Part shown: positions 24,774 through 33,997 of the stretch, piece after piece | Numbering within the stretch: the first letter of the stretch is position 1 | Layout: every line of letters starts with the position of its first letter | Notes under the pieces: generated by a model | Database searches by the model: none | What the model was told of the DNA's origin: nothing | Seen by the model: only the letters and a program-made list of their open reading frames with translations | NCBI GenBank assembly: GCA_009837395.1 | Contig: VXTP01000004.1 | Span: 1-64,000 of the forward strand | Origin: Gemmatimonadota bacterium | GTDB lineage: Bacteria; JAAXHH01 | Direction: 5' to 3' | DNA: 64,000 nt | Program-made: the position numbers and the translations under genes

Positions 24774-26198
24774 TCATTCGGGCCTGGGTCCCCAGCTGGG
24801 TTGCCGGTTGTTGCCCTCCGTGATGACGGGATGGACGTCGTCTCCGTTCCAGGACATCCGGTAGATTTGGTACTCGCCGCTACGGGCACGGTCGGAACTG
24901 AAGAGAATGTGCAGTCCGTCCGGGGACCAGGTCGGGTTCACGTTGTCTCCTTCCGGTCCGCGGACGCCCGTGAGTTTCACCAGGTTGCTGCCGTTGACGT
25001 CGCAGGTATAGATATTGAAGACCCGCCGGGGTCCTCCCCGCCTCCCCTGCGCCAGATCACCGCCCACGTAGGCGATGCGATCGCCCCGGGGCGACCACGC
25101 CGGCGATCCGTTGTAACCGCCCTCGAAGGTGATGCGATGGTCGTTCGAGCCATCTATATTTATAACGTACAGGTGCTTCTGTGTCAATCGGTCCGACATG
25201 TAGACCACCTGGTCGCCCCGGGGTGACCAGGACGGTGATACGTTGATTCCGTAACCGGTCGCCAGCGGTATCAGTCCGCTCCCGTCCAGCGTGCTGATGT
25301 ACAGCCTGGAAACCCCCTCCGTGACCAGGCTCAGGATCAGGTGGCGGCCGTCCGGCGACCAACGCGGCGAAAGCACCGTTCTCCCCCCGAAAGGGACCTT
25401 GCCGGTCTCGCCGCTCTGCAGGTCGAGGATATACAGTTCGTGGGGGCCGTCCCGGTAGGAGGTGTAGGCGATTTTGGTGCCGTCCGGCGACCAGTTCGGC
25501 GAGTACTTCCGTGCGCCGTCCCGGGTCAGCTGACGGACGTTGAAACCGTCGTAATCCGATATGTACAGTTCCGGCGCGCCGCTGCGCTGGGAGATAAAGA
25601 CGACGCGGGTCTGGGCGGTGCCCCGGTCCCCGGTGAGCTGGAACACGATGTCGTCGGCCATGAGATGCACGATTCTTCGCAGGGTCAGGTCGAAGGCGGC
25701 GTACCCCTTCTCCATGATCGTCCGCCGGGTGCCCAGGTCGGTGAGCCGAACGGAGATCTCCACCCGGGGTCCCGATACTTCATACGTCCCCGACACCATG
25801 ACCTGCACGGACAGCTTGCGCAGCAGCTCGAGGTCCACTTCTCCGGCGGCGTCCATGAACACATAGGTAGTGTCGCCGTCGCTTTCCGTCAGCACCGGCG
25901 ATCCTTCGTCCGCGCCGATCCGGGCCGGGATGGAAAGGTCCCGCACGGCGAATACGCCGGAGAATGACAGGTCCCGCATGAGCACCTGGTTGACGGTGTC
26001 CTGCACGGCGGCGTCGAAGGCCGTTCCTTCCCGGGGGACAAAGGGCTTGAAGGCGATCGGGATGCGGGGGGAGACACGGGCCTGCACGCTGAGATTGACC
26101 TCGTCCTGGCCCGACGCGGACCGCGCGACGAGCAGGGGCAGTACGAAGGCCGCCAACAAAAGGGTCCTCAACAGCCAGGCATTTCGGTTTTTTCTCAT
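24774..26198 (-). CDS. tolB: Tol-Pal system protein TolB
   Basis: Periplasmic beta-propeller protein that shuttles between TolA and Pal, 474 aa from the ATG at 26198 that opens a clean signal peptide (MRKNRNAWLLRTLLLAAF, cleavage after ASG or ASGQ). The N-terminal alpha/beta domain covers about 30-180. The six-bladed propeller follows, with repeated SPNWSPDGTKIAY, SPRWSPDGRHLIL, SPSWSPRGDQVVY and NPTWSPDGLHILF motifs. The C-terminal part is a little longer than in E. coli TolB (430 aa). It sits between tolA and cpoB in the usual order. Confidence 0.95.
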   Translation of the reverse strand: MRKNRNAWLLRTLLLAAFVLPLLVARSASGQDEVNLSVQARVSPRIPIAFKPFVPREGTAFDAAVQDTVNQVLMRDLSFSGVFAVRDLSIPARIGADEGSPVLTESDGDTTYVFMDAAGEVDLELLRKLSVQVMVSGTYEVSGPRVEISVRLTDLGTRRTIMEKGYAAFDLTLRRIVHLMADDIVFQLTGDRGTAQTRVVFISQRSGAPELYISDYDGFNVRQLTRDGARKYSPNWSPDGTKIAYTSYRDGPHELYILDLQSGETGKVPFGGRTVLSPRWSPDGRHLILSLVTEGVSRLYISTLDGSGLIPLATGYGINVSPSWSPRGDQVVYMSDRLTQKHLYVINIDGSNDHRITFEGGYNGSPAWSPRGDRIAYVGGDLAQGRRGGPRRVFNIYTCDVNGSNLVKLTGVRGPEGDNVNPTWSPDGLHILFSSDRARSGEYQIYRMSWNGDDVHPVITEGNNRQPSWGPRPE

Positions 26199-26271
26199 TT
26201 CAGGCCTTCCGTGCCGTGATCCCATCCCTGGCCTCGGGTTCGGTCCGGTACCGCATGCGTCCGTTGCTGCT

Positions 26272-26895
26272 TCACAACGCGTACTGGAAGGCGAAATGCA
26301 CGCCCAGGTAGGACTTCCTGTAGCCTTCCGGAAGCGGCGGCAGCGGATCGGCCAGTTGCAGCGCCCGTTGCGCCCTCAGGTCGAAGACCGGGTTGGAAGA
26401 CGAACGCTCGATGACGACGCCGGTAATCCGGCCGGACCGTACTACGCGGAAATAGATAACCGTCTCGAGCTGGGTTACGCCGAGCATCCTGGGCACGGTG
26501 AAATGCTGCTGGATCTTCCGCTGCATCATGCCCAGGTAGTACGGGTATTCGAAGTTCCGCTCGTCCAGGCGGATCTCCGGAGAATCGGTCTCGAAGGTCT
26601 GCGGCGCTTCAGGTAGGGGGTCCGGTTCTTCGGAGACCAGGCGCGGTGTCCGTTCCAGCGCCAGGACCGCCTCCTCCTGCGGCGCGGCGGCCTCCTTCTT
26701 CGAGACGACTTCGTACGCCTCGTCGATCGCGGGCGGACGTTGGACCGGCGGACGCTCGTTCAGCGTTACGAGATCGACCCGGTAGACCTGCTGGTCCAGC
26801 GACGACGCCGGCGCGGACCACCAGGTATTCAAACCAATCAGCCCGGCGATCACCGCGATATGCAGGAATCCGGAAGCCCAGATCATGCGTGCCAT
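26272..26895 (-). CDS. tolA: Short TolA/TonB-like energy transducer
   Basis: Inner-membrane protein that passes proton-motive energy from TolQR to the outer membrane, 207 aa. One N-terminal transmembrane helix (about 6-25) is followed by a Pro/Glu-rich stretch (45-105) and a C-terminal TonB/TolA domain (about 115-207, YLGMMQRKIQQHF, VIYFRVVRSGRITGVVIE). It lacks the 260-residue Ala/Lys/Glu helix (domain II) of E. coli TolA and looks closer to TonB in architecture. Its ATG overlaps the tolR stop at one base, so TolA is the role expected from position. Confidence 0.85.
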   Translation of the reverse strand: MARMIWASGFLHIAVIAGLIGLNTWWSAPASSLDQQVYRVDLVTLNERPPVQRPPAIDEAYEVVSKKEAAAPQEEAVLALERTPRLVSEEPDPLPEAPQTFETDSPEIRLDERNFEYPYYLGMMQRKIQQHFTVPRMLGVTQLETVIYFRVVRSGRITGVVIERSSSNPVFDLRAQRALQLADPLPPLPEGYRKSYLGVHFAFQYAL

Positions 26896-27314
26896 TATCG
26901 TGAAGGCCTCAGACTGGTCGCCAGGCCAATCTGCGTTACGCCGTGCTGCTTGAGTTTATCCAGCACGCCAATGACGGCGCCGTAGGGCACCTGTTCGTCT
27001 CCGCGGATAAACACCGGCTTATCCTGCTGATCCTCGAAGATCTCCCCGAACACCCCGTCGAACTGGGCGATCGAAAGCAGCCGGTCTTCGAGGTAGAGCG
27101 ACCCTTCGCTCGTTATCGTGATGACGAGGCCCTCGCCAAGATCCGGTGCGGCCGCGCTCGCCCTGGGAAGATCCACCTGGACGCCGCTCTGGATCATCGG
27201 CGTGGTGATCATGAAGATGATCAGGAGCACGGTCATGACGTCGACGAGCGCCGTGACCCTGATTTCCGAAAGGACGCGGGGCGAGCCCGCGCTATTGAAA
27301 TCAAAGGAATTCAT
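26895..27314 (-). CDS. tolR: Biopolymer transport protein TolR/ExbD
   Basis: Inner-membrane proton-channel subunit, 139 aa, with one transmembrane helix at about 20-38 carrying the conserved Asp25 (VTALVDVMTVLLIIFMI), equal to Asp23 of E. coli TolR. The periplasmic domain has PVFIRGDEQVPYG and the C-terminal GVTQIGLAT. The start overlaps the tolQ stop by 4 bp. Confidence 0.93.
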   Translation of the reverse strand: MNSFDFNSAGSPRVLSEIRVTALVDVMTVLLIIFMITTPMIQSGVQVDLPRASAAAPDLGEGLVITITSEGSLYLEDRLLSIAQFDGVFGEIFEDQQDKPVFIRGDEQVPYGAVIGVLDKLKQHGVTQIGLATSLRPSR

Positions 27315-28075
27315 GGCCTCCCCGCGGTGGTCCGCAACTGGAGGATGTTCAGGACCGCGGTGGCCAGGTCCTCGAGTTCCAGGCCCAGCACCCGCGACCG
27401 CTGCACGAAGTAGTTATACGCCACCATGGCCGGGATCGCCACGGCCAGGCCCGCGATCGTCGTAATCAGGGCTTCCGCGATCCCGGGCGCCACGACCACG
27501 ATGTTGGTGGAGCCCTGGGTACTGATGTCCAGAAAGGCGGTCATGACGCCCCACACCGTTCCGAACAGGCCGAGAAAGGGGCACACGCTTCCAGCGGTGG
27601 CCAGCAGGGGAAGCCGTTGTTCGAACCGGGCCAGTTCCCGGTGGGCGGCCAGCCGCAGGTCGCGATAGACGGATTCCACCAGGTCCTGGTCCACCTCCAT
27701 CGCCCGGCCCGCCTGGTCGGCCTGGACCGCGGCGGCGGCCTGGACCGCGCTGCCGGCCGACTGGTCCGCGGCGCCGGCCTGACCTGCGGCGGCCGGAAAC
27801 GCCGGGGCGTACTTTTCGTAGACCTCGCGGTACACCGCGGCGGCGGGGCTGAACGGCAACTTCGAGGCGGTGGCGTAAACCTGTCTGTAGTTGCGCTCCG
27901 CCCTGAAGAACGCGAGGAATTCCCCCGACTGCGCCTGGGCCCGGCGAAAGTACCGCCAGCGCTCCGCCATGATCGCCCATGTAACGATAGAGAACATCAG
28001 GAGAACGACAATGACGGTCTTGGCGACGGCGCCCGAATCCAGAATCAGATTCAGGATACTGATTTCGGATGACAA
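27311..28075 (-). CDS. tolQ: Biopolymer transport protein TolQ/ExbB
   Basis: Inner-membrane proton-channel subunit. I place the start at TTG 28075, giving 254 aa that begin just before the first helix. A longer TTG start at 28156 would add residues unlike the family, and that TTG is the first half of a TTGACA box (28151-28156) that looks like a -35. Helices lie at about 12-33, 165-188 (GSVCPFLGLFGTVWGVMTAF) and 205-228. The cytoplasmic loop carries a low-complexity Ala/Gln/Asp insert (plus coordinates about 27705-27796) made of 9-bp units. It heads the tol operon. Confidence 0.9.
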   Translation of the reverse strand: MSSEISILNLILDSGAVAKTVIVVLLMFSIVTWAIMAERWRYFRRAQAQSGEFLAFFRAERNYRQVYATASKLPFSPAAAVYREVYEKYAPAFPAAAGQAGAADQSAGSAVQAAAAVQADQAGRAMEVDQDLVESVYRDLRLAAHRELARFEQRLPLLATAGSVCPFLGLFGTVWGVMTAFLDISTQGSTNIVVVAPGIAEALITTIAGLAVAIPAMVAYNYFVQRSRVLGLELEDLATAVLNILQLRTTAGRP

Positions 28076-28185
28076 AGTGCGTTCAAGTCCTTTCGACAGA
28101 TCCCATGGCCCTTTACCGGCGGCTTGAAAGTTGGAACACGGAAGCGTGCGTGTCAAGCACTACAGGACGCTGATCCTGTCGATCC

Positions 28186-29160
28186 CTACCCCCATATCAG
28201 CGCGACTTCGACGGCCAGGTCAGGGTGGCCGTCGATCAGTTCGAGGGCCTCGGCGGCACGATGGGCGGGGAACACGTGGGTCAGCAGGGGGCGCAGCCTG
28301 ACGGCGCCGATACCCACGAGTTTCAGTCCCCGGTCCACCAGGTAGGGGGTTTCGAAGGGCTGTTCGCGTCCCATGATCAGCTGCAGGGACCGCTCCGACC
28401 ATTCCCGCATGTCGATGGATACGGAGTGGGCAGCGGCTTTCAGGACGACGAGCTTCCCGCCCGGCCGCAGTACCGCCGCGCACTGGGCAAAGGATGCCCC
28501 GCTGCCGGCGCATTCGAGGCAGACATCCACACCCTGACCGCCGGTCTGGTCCATGACACGGCGATGGACGTCTTCCGTGGAGGCATTGATCAGGGTGTCC
28601 GCGCCCGTATCCGCCGCCCGTTGCAGGCGCTTCGCGTGCTGGTCCGACGCGATCACGGCCGCGGCGCCCGATATGGACGCCACCTGCGTGCCCAGCAACC
28701 CGGTAGTCCCCAGGCCGCTGACGAAAACGGTACTGCCCTTCACGTCGGCCCGTTCCATGCCCTTGAGTACCGTCGGCATCAGGCCGGCGATGGCGCCTTC
28801 TTCGTAACTGACCCCTTGCGGCAACTTTACGGCCTGGCTCGCAGGCACGCTGCGGTATTCCGAAAAGCCGCCTTCGGTAAGGCAGGCAACGACCCGGTCG
28901 CCCCGGCCGATCGAGTCCACGCGCCGTCCAGGCGAATCCACAAGCCGGCCTGTGGACTCGATGACACCCGTGAAGCTCCGGCTGATGGCCCCGTGGGCTC
29001 CGTTGGCGGTTGATGGCGGATCGGCGCCGTTTTCGGCGACACTCCGGCGCGACAGCACGCATGCCCGGACCTTGATCAGTACGTCCTCGTCGTTGCAGGC
29101 AGGCACGGGCCCGCTGGATACCTCGGGATTGCCCTCCGCATCCAGCGTCAGTGTTTGCAT
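28186..29160 (-). CDS. Zinc-type alcohol dehydrogenase-like MDR protein
   Basis: Medium-chain dehydrogenase/reductase, 324 aa from the ATG at 29160. The GroES-like N-terminal domain is shortened and carries a hydrophilic insert near 30-60. The NAD(P) site is GLGTTGLLGTQ, with ECAGSGASFAQC after it. The structural four-Cys zinc lobe is missing. The region after LIKVRACVLSRRS lacks the usual catalytic Cys-His pair. It may therefore act without zinc. It lies between tolQ (110 bp) and the ferredoxin reductase-like gene (49 bp). Confidence 0.8.
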   Translation of the reverse strand: MQTLTLDAEGNPEVSSGPVPACNDEDVLIKVRACVLSRRSVAENGADPPSTANGAHGAISRSFTGVIESTGRLVDSPGRRVDSIGRGDRVVACLTEGGFSEYRSVPASQAVKLPQGVSYEEGAIAGLMPTVLKGMERADVKGSTVFVSGLGTTGLLGTQVASISGAAAVIASDQHAKRLQRAADTGADTLINASTEDVHRRVMDQTGGQGVDVCLECAGSGASFAQCAAVLRPGGKLVVLKAAAHSVSIDMREWSERSLQLIMGREQPFETPYLVDRGLKLVGIGAVRLRPLLTHVFPAHRAAEALELIDGHPDLAVEVALIWG

Positions 29161-29209
29161 GGCGGCCTCTTCGTCATTCAGGATGCGACCCGACGAGCCG
29201 GACGGTGGA

Positions 29210-30142
29210 TTACCAGTATTCCTCGAAGTGAATATTGCCCTTGTCCCTGCGATGGTCCGCCTTGAATCCACGGGATTCGAGCAGCTCCACCATGCCGGTG
29301 GGCGAGGGGTACGACTTGTCGCCCTCCCTGGTATAGTTGGGCACGCCGATCATGTCGGGGTTACCGCAGATGTACACGTGGGTCCTTTCAGGATCCAGGA
29401 CGATTCCGGTATGTCCTTCCAGTTCCCCGGTCTTAACCAGATCCTGTATATACACCTTGCGGTTGAGGTTGTGGGCTTCCCGGGTGGTCAGCGTGATGTA
29501 ATGGTAGTTCGGATGCAGGTGCTCCAGGCGCTCGTTGGTGGACTGGTAGCCCAGGTCCCGGGCGTATCGCACGCACACCACCGAAATGATCTCCGGTCCG
29601 TGGCCATTGCGCATCAGTTCGGCAATCATGCAATTGTGGGGCGCCTCGCCGGTGCCGGTCGCGGCGAAGATGACCTGGTCGTCCGGACCAACGTGTTCCA
29701 GGGTGTAATGGCCGGTCACCTTCGGCCCCATCCAGAGACGGTCGCCTTCCTTCAGCATCCACAGCCTCGGCGTGAGGGAGGGGTCCTGGCCTTCCTCGCC
29801 GTCGCGGGCTACGAGCGTGATGTAGAACTCATAGTAGTCCATGTCCGCCGGGTCCATCAATTGGCGGGGATCGTCCTCGTACATGGGAAAGGACATGGAG
29901 TAGGCGCGGCGGACGAGCTTCGTCTTGAGGTTCTCGTTAACGTCTTCGTTATGTTCGGGATCGTTGGTGGGTTCCCAGTCGCCCAGGCCGAGCGTGGTGT
30001 ACTGTCCGGGCTTGTACGGCGGAAGTTCCTCGTCCGGTTTCACCCGGATGATCCAGAGTTCGGGGTTCAGTTCCTGGATTTCGGTCAGCGTGGCGTTATA
30101 GTGTTGCTCCCTTAAGGCCGTGATCTCTTCTGATGTATGCAT
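29210..30142 (-). CDS. Ferredoxin/flavodoxin-NADP reductase (Fpr-like)
   Basis: FAD-containing NADP reductase, 310 aa from the ATG at 30142. The FAD-binding motif is RRAYSMSFP (RxYS type), followed by the NADP-binding ATGTGEAPHNCMI and the C-terminal VYICGNPDMIG. The C-terminus ends in Tyr-Trp, as in bacterial FNRs where the last aromatic residue stacks on the flavin. Compared with E. coli Fpr (248 aa) it has extra loops in the FAD domain. It likely moves electrons between NADPH and ferredoxin. Confidence 0.88.
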   Translation of the reverse strand: MHTSEEITALREQHYNATLTEIQELNPELWIIRVKPDEELPPYKPGQYTTLGLGDWEPTNDPEHNEDVNENLKTKLVRRAYSMSFPMYEDDPRQLMDPADMDYYEFYITLVARDGEEGQDPSLTPRLWMLKEGDRLWMGPKVTGHYTLEHVGPDDQVIFAATGTGEAPHNCMIAELMRNGHGPEIISVVCVRYARDLGYQSTNERLEHLHPNYHYITLTTREAHNLNRKVYIQDLVKTGELEGHTGIVLDPERTHVYICGNPDMIGVPNYTREGDKSYPSPTGMVELLESRGFKADHRRDKGNIHFEEYW

Positions 30143-30226
30143 GTATACCTGCCGTATCTCCGCGCTCAGGCAAAGGTGAACCAACGAGGGATAAACCGGC
30201 CGGCGGACCGGTACGCGAGGAGCGTC

Positions 30227-33200
30227 CTAGAAATCGGCTCCGATCGTAAAGAAGAACTGGGTGTCGTTCAGCGCATGCCTCAGCCGGTACGAACGCGTGC
30301 CCGGGAACTCGGACTCGAGCCCACGGGGAACATTGGACAGGTTTTCGTTGTTGTACCATGCAGGCCGCCTTCCCAGGTCGAATTGGCGGGCGATATCGAA
30401 CTTCAGGATCAGGAAGCCGACACGCGAGCGCATGCCGATGCCGTAGGCCACCGCGAGCGGCCCGCCCGACAGCTCTTCCATCGTGCGCGGCCCCAGGCCG
30501 TTGTCCCGCACCAGGCCGCCGTCGACGAATTGGCCCACGTTTGGATAGCCGGCATACTGGTTGGCCTGGGTGGAACTGGTGGTCTGGTCCCAGGTGGCGC
30601 CCGCGTCCACGAACAGCGAACCGCGGATCTGCTGGAAGGCCAGCGGCAGCGGCCAGCCGAAGGCGAGGACCTCGATCAGGGGAAACCGGAACTCGGCGTT
30701 GACCAGCGCGACCTTGCTCCCCCAGACGGACCAGTAGTCCGCCCCGCGGAAGTTGAAGGGACCGCCGAATGGATACAGTTCCTGGTCCCGCCCGTCGCTG
30801 CTCAGTCCGTACAGGCGGAAGGCAAAGGCGTAACGCTGCAGGACATTGTAGTAGGCGCGGTAGTCGACGAAGACCCGCGTGAACTGCAGCTCGCCGAACG
30901 TTGGCGTCACTTCGACGCGGCCGCGGGCGCCGGCGATCGGGCCGGTCAGTCCGTACAGCGTGTGATCCGTGACCAGGGCGGCGGTGGGCTGGATGAAGTT
31001 GACGCTTCCCAGGCTTCCCCGCCTCGTCCGCCGGATGCCGAAGTAATTGAAACTGACGTCCACCAGTTCACGGGAACGGTTGACGCCCTGCACCCCCAGT
31101 TCGAACCGGTTGAACTTGCTGAAAGGACGGCTCAGGTAGAACTGGACGCCGCGGTTGATCTGGGTCGTCACCTGGGCAACCCAGGGACCCTGGTAGCTGC
31201 CGCGGAACAGGTCGTAGCTGTACTGGAACGCCGCCACGCTCCAGTTGACGCGCCGCGTCAGATTGGTGTACTGGAGCAGCAGGTTCGCGTCCGTCAGGGA
31301 TCCGAAAACGTTGGCGCCGACGAGTATCTTGTGGTTGTTCAGAATGTCGCTGAAGGAAAGGACGGAACTGCCCACGAGTCCGACGTGCGTGGAGTACCCG
31401 GCATTCCCCCCCAGGTAGTCCAGCCCGAATTTGGGGGAGTATTTCCGCTTCGTGAACGTACCGTCGGTCCAGGCGGTCGTATCCGGCAACTCGCCCGCCG
31501 GACCGATACCCCCTGCGATGGGTCCGAAGGGGAACTGCGGCGTCTCCAGGAGGCCGGAACCCGTCGACGGTTCGGGCATCTCCCCGGGCGCGGCCGACTC
31601 TGCGGCCGACTCATTGATGGACTCCGCGACAGACTCCGCGGCGGACGTCGTGTCCGGCGGCGCGGTAAGCACGGTCTGGATCGTGGTTATCTTTTCCCGT
31701 TCCGGGATCCCGGACGGTGGTCCCGCCTCGGATGCGGTGTCCGGAGCAGTGGACGGCGCGGCGGCCTCCGTCGCTGCCGGCGAAGATCCTTCCTCGTCCC
31801 CGGAGGCGGTTTCTTCCGATGATCCTTCCTCGACCCCGGAGGCGGTTTCTTCCGATGATCCTTCCGCGTCCCCGGAGGCGAGGGGTTCATCCGGTGGTTC
31901 GGTTCTCAGAGGCGGCGCCAGTTGCTGCGCATCGGGCGACGCACCGGGCGTCGCCGCCTTTTCGTGGTCGTAGGGTTCCTTCATCAACGACACCGGGTCG
32001 GTGATGGAAAACAGGTCGAATCCCCCCCAGGACAGGGCGGAAAAGACCATGCGGTCCGACTTCTGCGCCCAGCTGATGGCGGGTCCGGCGGCGGTTACGT
32101 TGGTCACCCCGGTCAGTACGTTGGTAATCTGGTAGGTCTCGCCGTTCTCCATGTCCCTGATGAATATGTTGGACACGCCGGTGCGATTGGAAATGAACGC
32201 GATTTTGCTGCCGTCCGCCGACCACTGCGGCGAAATGCTCTTGCCGATCTGGTCCGGGATCTTCTCGACCTCTCCCGTTTCCAGGTCATACAGCGCCAGC
32301 TGCTGGTATCCGAAGGTGAGCGTTCGGAAATTGGTCACGTCGCCCCGGTCCGAGGAAAAGGCGATCGTCTTGCCGTCCGGCGACCATACGGGGTCCCGGT
32401 CCGTGTACCGGTCCCGGGTAAGGGCCTTCAGGTTCCCGCCCGCGGAATCCACCACGTACAGGTCGGACTGCCCTCCCTGGAGGCCGACGAAGACCAGCTT
32501 TTCACCGTCCGGCGACCAGCTCGGCGACGTGGCGCCGTCGAGATTGACCTTGATGCGCCGGATCACCTTCTTCCTTCGGACGTCCATGATATACAGGGCG
32601 TCCCGCGCCCCCACCTTGGCCGGGAAGGCGATGTACTGCTCATCGGGCGACCAGGAAATGGACGTGGAAAAGAACCGGAGAGACTCGAAATCGGCCGAGC
32701 GCTCGCCTTCGACCAGCTTGGAGATAACTTCGCCGTTGATGGCGGAGGCCAGGTAGATATCGTTGTACAGGCTTCGGTTGGAAATGAAGACCAGCTTGTC
32801 GCCCCGCGGCGAAATCGCCGGGGCGAGGTGCAGGCCCGCCCTGGATTCCCGGACGTCGGTCAGTTGACGGGCGAAGGCCTGCGGCTTTTCGTAGTCCTCG
32901 ATCTGTGGCAGGTAGGTCTTGCGCACGTGCTCGTTCCACTCGTCGGACAGCCTTTCGATGTCCTTGCCGATGGACGAGCGGAAGGCTTCGTTCACGTTCC
33001 GCATGCGGGCCGTCTTGCGGAGTATCTCGCCGATCTTCCGGTCTCCGTACCGGTCGCCGATGTAGGCGAACAGCGCCTGTCCGAACCGGTAGACGCCGAA
33101 ACTGTAGTCCATGGCGGGAATGGTCGGGGGCAGATAGCCCTGCAGCGCCGCGTCACGCAGCCACATGTGGGTATAGGCGTCGATGCGGCCGAGCGACAGG

Positions 33201-33733
33201 TATTCGGCCATGCCCTCCATGAACCACAGCGGGGCGACGAAGGCCATGGGGTTCAGGATGGAGACGCCCGGACCCGCGCCGTAGATCACGTCTCCCTGGA
33301 AGGCGTGAACGAGTTCGTGAGTGAGTACGTGTTCCAGCTCCGCGTAGGATCCCGTGAAGGGCAGCAATATGCGGTTCTTGTTGAACTCCGTCACGCCGCC
33401 GGTGCCCTCGCTGATAAAGCCGGGCAGGACGTTGGTCTGCTGGAAATCGGTATGGGAGGCGTACAGGATGATCGGAATCTTGTCGGTGAACCGGTGCTGC
33501 AGGATACGGCTCAGGCGGTTATACGAACGCTCCGCCATCCTGGCGGCATCGTAGGCGGCCTCTTCCTCTCCCTGGTAGTAGTAGATTTCGAAGTGGGGCG
33601 TGGAGATGATTTCCCACTTGAAGTCGCGGTACTGGACCTTGTTCCGACCGAAGTATTCTCCCTGGGCGAGCACGTCCGCAGGCGTGGCCAGCAGGCACAG
33701 AATCGCCAGTATATACCGCAACCGATGTGGCAT
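30227..33733 (-). CDS. Gluzincin peptidase - TolB-like propeller - BamA-like barrel protein
   Basis: 1168-aa exported protein with three parts. A signal peptide (about 1-23, ends VLAQG) leads to a metallopeptidase domain (about 30-290) with HELVH and a downstream EGMAEY, the gluzincin (Peptidase MA-like) zinc site. A PD40 beta-propeller (about 300-600) follows, with SWSPDEQYIAF, SWSPDGEKLVF, VWSPDGKTIAF and QWSADGSKIAF. A low-complexity Ser/Glu/Ala/Pro linker spans about 620-760. The rest (about 780-1168) is a beta-barrel resembling the Omp85/BamA surface-antigen domain, ending in Phe. The ATG at 33733 has AAGGAGA upstream and lies 19 nt after the predicted transcription start. The function is unknown. 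Confidence 0.82.
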   Translation of the reverse strand: MPHRLRYILAILCLLATPADVLAQGEYFGRNKVQYRDFKWEIISTPHFEIYYYQGEEEAAYDAARMAERSYNRLSRILQHRFTDKIPIILYASHTDFQQTNVLPGFISEGTGGVTEFNKNRILLPFTGSYAELEHVLTHELVHAFQGDVIYGAGPGVSILNPMAFVAPLWFMEGMAEYLSLGRIDAYTHMWLRDAALQGYLPPTIPAMDYSFGVYRFGQALFAYIGDRYGDRKIGEILRKTARMRNVNEAFRSSIGKDIERLSDEWNEHVRKTYLPQIEDYEKPQAFARQLTDVRESRAGLHLAPAISPRGDKLVFISNRSLYNDIYLASAINGEVISKLVEGERSADFESLRFFSTSISWSPDEQYIAFPAKVGARDALYIMDVRRKKVIRRIKVNLDGATSPSWSPDGEKLVFVGLQGGQSDLYVVDSAGGNLKALTRDRYTDRDPVWSPDGKTIAFSSDRGDVTNFRTLTFGYQQLALYDLETGEVEKIPDQIGKSISPQWSADGSKIAFISNRTGVSNIFIRDMENGETYQITNVLTGVTNVTAAGPAISWAQKSDRMVFSALSWGGFDLFSITDPVSLMKEPYDHEKAATPGASPDAQQLAPPLRTEPPDEPLASGDAEGSSEETASGVEEGSSEETASGDEEGSSPAATEAAAPSTAPDTASEAGPPSGIPEREKITTIQTVLTAPPDTTSAAESVAESINESAAESAAPGEMPEPSTGSGLLETPQFPFGPIAGGIGPAGELPDTTAWTDGTFTKRKYSPKFGLDYLGGNAGYSTHVGLVGSSVLSFSDILNNHKILVGANVFGSLTDANLLLQYTNLTRRVNWSVAAFQYSYDLFRGSYQGPWVAQVTTQINRGVQFYLSRPFSKFNRFELGVQGVNRSRELVDVSFNYFGIRRTRRGSLGSVNFIQPTAALVTDHTLYGLTGPIAGARGRVEVTPTFGELQFTRVFVDYRAYYNVLQRYAFAFRLYGLSSDGRDQELYPFGGPFNFRGADYWSVWGSKVALVNAEFRFPLIEVLAFGWPLPLAFQQIRGSLFVDAGATWDQTTSSTQANQYAGYPNVGQFVDGGLVRDNGLGPRTMEELSGGPLAVAYGIGMRSRVGFLILKFDIARQFDLGRRPAWYNNENLSNVPRGLESEFPGTRSYRLRHALNDTQFFFTIGADF
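31785..31880 (-). repeat. 36-bp tandem repeats (2.7 copies) in the linker of the peptidase-barrel protein
   Basis: Units at 31785-31820 and 31821-31856, and a partial one from 31857. They encode a 12-residue acidic Ser/Glu repeat (SSEETASGVEEG type). Adjacent bases 31560-31690 are also Ser/Ala/Glu-rich. Confidence 0.85.
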
Positions 33734-33758
33734 TTTCGGTCTCCTTGAGGATGGACTC

Positions 33759-33787
33759 ATCATACGGACGGCCGCACTATGTGTCAA
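33759..33787 (-). promoter_or_regulatory. Strong promoter of the peptidase-propeller-barrel gene
   Basis: Minus-strand TTGACA (33782-33787, perfect), a 17-bp spacer and TATGAT (33759-33764, five of six). Predicted start of transcription is near 33752, leaving about 19 nt with AAGGAGA before the ATG at 33733. This rules out start codons upstream of 33752. Confidence 0.85.
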
Positions 33788-33997
33788 GCCAATATTGGAC
33801 AGGGGCCCGCGGCCCGCGTGCCGGAAGAAGCCCTTTCCGCGCGCGTCCATAGTCCATATTGGATTGCACGAAAAACCCCGGATATGGTTTCGATTTAATG
33901 GAAGCCGCGATGGATCCGCCCGGCGCCGGCACGTGGCGTTCTATCCTTTAGACTTGTGAAGGGGATTCCTTATTCCCGGAAACCGGGCAAATGAAAG

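Noticed and set aside
28128-28156. TTGACA box upstream of tolQ as a complete promoter.
   Set aside because: The -35 is perfect, but no acceptable -10 lies at 16-18 bp, so I used it only to argue against the 28156 start.
31785-31880. 36-bp spaced repeats considered as a CRISPR array.
   Set aside because: The units are directly adjacent with no spacers, lie in frame in a gene and encode an acidic repeat; no cas genes are present.
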